A stretch of 40,233 nucleotides of DNA, from positions 1 through 40,233 of the forward strand of contig CABUTO010000021.1 in the NCBI GenBank assembly GCA_902494535.1. Direction: 5' to 3'. This document shows, piece after piece, positions 39,055-40,233 of the stretch. Source of the stretch: an uncultured Collinsella sp. (GTDB taxonomy: Bacteria > Actinomycetota > Coriobacteriia > Coriobacteriales > Coriobacteriaceae). Made by a program: the position numbers and the translations under genes. The notes below the pieces were generated by a model. That model ran no database searches. It was not told where the DNA came from and was given only the letters and a program-made list of their open reading frames with translations. Every line of letters begins with the position of its first letter. Positions within the stretch are counted from its first letter, which is position 1.

Positions 39055-39555
39055 TTAGAAATCATCGGGGGAGAGCGTATGGACGAACTCGTCGAACTTC
39101 TCGAACTCCTGCTCGTCGTCAACTTCCTCGGCATGGGCAGAAACGGTACCCAGGCGATTCATGATGTCGTCCTCCACAAACATGGGGGCATTACTGCGCA
39201 CGGCAAGGGCAATGGCGTCACTGGGGCGGGCGTCAATCTTGCGCTCGTCACCATCGACCAGCACGACAATCGTCGCATAGAACACCGGCGGCTCGGCGCG
39301 AACGATCTCGATGCGCTCGAGCTTGGCTCCCAGGGCATCGACGGTGTCAAGCAGCAGGTCATGCGTAATCGGGCGCTCGGCGCGACCGCTATCGATGCCA
39401 CGGCTAATGGCCGCGGCCTCAAACGAGCCGGTCTGAATGGAAAGCGAACGCAGGGGCGCCGTCGAATCCGACTTGCCGCAGCGCTCACGAAGCACAATAA
39501 GCGATGGCACGGGACCGGCGGCCATGACGATGGTCTCTATGTCGACACGAACCAT
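39055..39555 (-). CDS. Bifunctional nuclease family protein (DUF151)
   Basis: The 166-residue protein fits the BFN/DUF151 domain (PF02577): MVRVDIETIVMA, VVLRERCG-like second strand, RPITHDLLLDTVDALGAKLERIEI, then YATIVVLVDGDERKIDARPSDAIALAVRSNAPMFV. Plant members have RNase and DNase activity; the bacterial role is unclear. A C-terminal acidic tail (DDEQEFEKFDEF) follows the domain. GGAGG six bases before the ATG at 39555 fixes the start. It probably heads a unit with the two small unknown genes. Confidence 0.88.
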   Translation of the reverse strand: MVRVDIETIVMAAGPVPSLIVLRERCGKSDSTAPLRSLSIQTGSFEAAAISRGIDSGRAERPITHDLLLDTVDALGAKLERIEIVRAEPPVFYATIVVLVDGDERKIDARPSDAIALAVRSNAPMFVEDDIMNRLGTVSAHAEEVDDEQEFEKFDEFVHTLSPDDF

Positions 39556-39646
39556 GGAACACCTCCGGTACGTAGCGGTTAACACACGGCAGGGTCGCCG
39601 CATTGAATAGCTATACTACCCAATCTTTCGCCCAGCACACAAAATC

Positions 39647-39685
39647 AAAGTAGTTAATTTGGGACGGGGCTATTTTGACTACTTT
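39647..39685. repeat. Hairpin with GGGACGGGG in the loop
   Basis: AAAGTAGT (39647-39654) and ACTACTTT (39678-39685) enclose a 23-nt loop containing GGGACGGGG. The same core is found at 6449-6457 and in both arms of the palindrome at 23040-23146. Confidence 0.55.
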
Positions 39686-39701
39686 CGTTGGATAAGAAAA
39701 A

Positions 39702-39726
39702 AGCCCCGAGGCAATGCCCCAGGGCT
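39702..39726 (-). terminator. Terminator of the tRNA-Ala-tRNA-Ile unit
   Basis: AGCCC (39702-39706) pairs with GGGCT (39722-39726), with a GC-rich interior. The complement of A6 (39697-39702) gives a strong T-run on the minus strand. Confidence 0.75.
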
Positions 39727-39742
39727 CTTAACGTTTTGATGG

Positions 39743-39816
39743 TGGACCTGACAAGATTCGAACTTGTGACCTCCCGGTTATCAGCCGGACGCTCTAACCA
39801 ACTGAGCTACAGGTCC
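39743..39816 (-). tRNA. tRNA-Ile, anticodon GAT
   Basis: GGACCTG pairs with CAGGTCC; the discriminator is A and CCA is not encoded. The anticodon loop CTGATAA gives GAT. 74 bases, identical in sequence to the copy at 39967-40040. Confidence 0.97.
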
Positions 39817-39823
39817 ATCATGG

Positions 39824-39896
39824 TGGAGGTTAGGGGGATCGAACCCCTGACCTCAGGCTTGCAAAGCCCGCGCTCTCCCAGCTGAGCTAAACCCCC
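39824..39896 (-). tRNA. tRNA-Ala, anticodon TGC
   Basis: GGGGGTT pairs with AACCTCC; the discriminator is A. The anticodon loop TTTGCAA gives TGC. 73 bases; seven bases upstream of the second tRNA-Ile, as in a processed dicistronic unit. Confidence 0.97.
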
Positions 39897-39910
39897 ACGG
39901 AGAAAGTAAT

Positions 39911-39949
39911 AAACACCCCAGCGGCGACTCGGCTCTCGCTGGGGTGTTT
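39911..39949 (-). terminator. Strong hairpin between tRNA-Ile and tRNA-Ala
   Basis: A perfect 13-bp stem AAACACCCCAGCG (39911-39923) with its complement (39937-39949). A short T-run (TTTATTAC) follows on the minus strand. It leaves almost no room for a tRNA-Ala promoter, so it may be a leaky terminator or processing hairpin. Confidence 0.7.
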
Positions 39950-39966
39950 ATTGCGAAAGAAAGTGG

Positions 39967-40040
39967 TGGACCTGACAAGATTCGAACTTGTGACCTCCCG
40001 GTTATCAGCCGGACGCTCTAACCAACTGAGCTACAGGTCC
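39967..40040 (-). tRNA. tRNA-Ile, anticodon GAT (second copy)
   Basis: Same 74-base sequence as the copy at 39743-39816, with GAT anticodon and no encoded CCA. It directly follows a good promoter. Confidence 0.97.
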
Positions 40041-40054
40041 ATCGCGCAAGGGAT

Positions 40055-40084
40055 ATATTAGACGAGTCGTTACGCGCGCGTCAA
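40055..40084 (-). promoter_or_regulatory. Promoter of the tRNA-Ile/Ala cluster
   Basis: On the minus strand -35 TTGACG (40084-40079) and -10 TAATAT (40060-40055) are 18 bases apart, ending 15 bases before the tRNA-Ile 5' end. Confidence 0.75.
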
Positions 40085-40127
40085 CAACTTTTTTGAAAAA
40101 CTTTGGAGGGCGTTCGCCCCGGTCGCA

Positions 40128-40233
40128 CGGCGGCATGTGAAGTCGCCTGCTCGGACAGTCCTGACTCGCGCAGAGAGCACATTAAGTGCTCTCTGGCTCG
40201 TGCGGAACTCGCGATCGACTTCACATGCCGCCG
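40128..40233. repeat. Large nested palindrome at the window end
   Basis: Outer arms CGGCGGCATGTGAAGTCG (40128-40145) and its exact complement (40216-40233) enclose a second perfect hairpin CAGAGAGCAC-ATTAA-GTGCTCTCTG (40171-40195). The strands between carry two related stretches (GCTCG...ACTCGCG). The window ends at the right arm, so it may be longer. Confidence 0.85.

Overview
The window looks like a chromosomal segment of a high-GC gut actinobacterium of the Coriobacteriia, most likely a Collinsella species. The grounds are the GC-rich third codon positions, the rpsF-ssb-rpsR-rplI-dnaB order, a cell-wall-anchored GH31 enzyme with FIVAR and F5/8C modules, a class B sortase, a TRIC/UPF0126 protein and several conserved proteins of a type seen in Coriobacteriia. 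The genus is inferred from protein resemblance, not from a marker gene search.

Layout. 0.1-8 kb: a lone PTS EIIA, then purM-purN and purF (all minus), a plus-strand CmpB-like membrane protein, and a minus-strand purE-srtB-moaE-like group. 8.2-14.7 kb: one very large minus-strand GH31 surface enzyme, whose signal peptide lies in another frame from the rest of the protein. 14.7-18 kb: an AT-richer accessory stretch with a MITE-like inverted-repeat element, a RelE/Phd toxin-antitoxin pair, an AAA+/DUF4143 ATPase and the orphan cell-wall-anchor tail of a lost surface protein. 18-23 kb: carA-carB behind a hairpin that matches the PyrR binding site. 23-29.6 kb: a single-pass membrane protein, an ABC half-transporter, a Nudix hydrolase, purD and purA. 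29.7-33 kb: dnaB, rplI, rpsR, ssb and rpsF. 33.5-33.7 kb: two tRNA-Ser genes. 34-39.6 kb: a TRIC channel, a bactofilin-like membrane protein, typA, two unknown proteins and a bifunctional nuclease. 39.7-40 kb: tRNA-Ile, tRNA-Ala and tRNA-Ile.

Functionally the window is dominated by nucleotide synthesis. It has purF, purM, purN, purE, purD and purA in separate transcription units, and carAB for carbamoyl phosphate. Replication and translation genes follow. The GH31 protein, the sortase and the orphan anchor tail are the surface or host-interaction part.

The most unusual content is non-coding. At least seven intergenic long palindromes of about 60-110 bp occur. Two of them have unrelated perfect or near-perfect arms but nearly the same loop sequence. 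There is also a tRNA-Ser-like element at 33.8-33.96 kb whose centre is replaced by three perfect hairpins inside a closing stem, and a 201-bp element with 25-bp terminal inverted repeats. No CRISPR array, rRNA or complete insertion sequence was seen.
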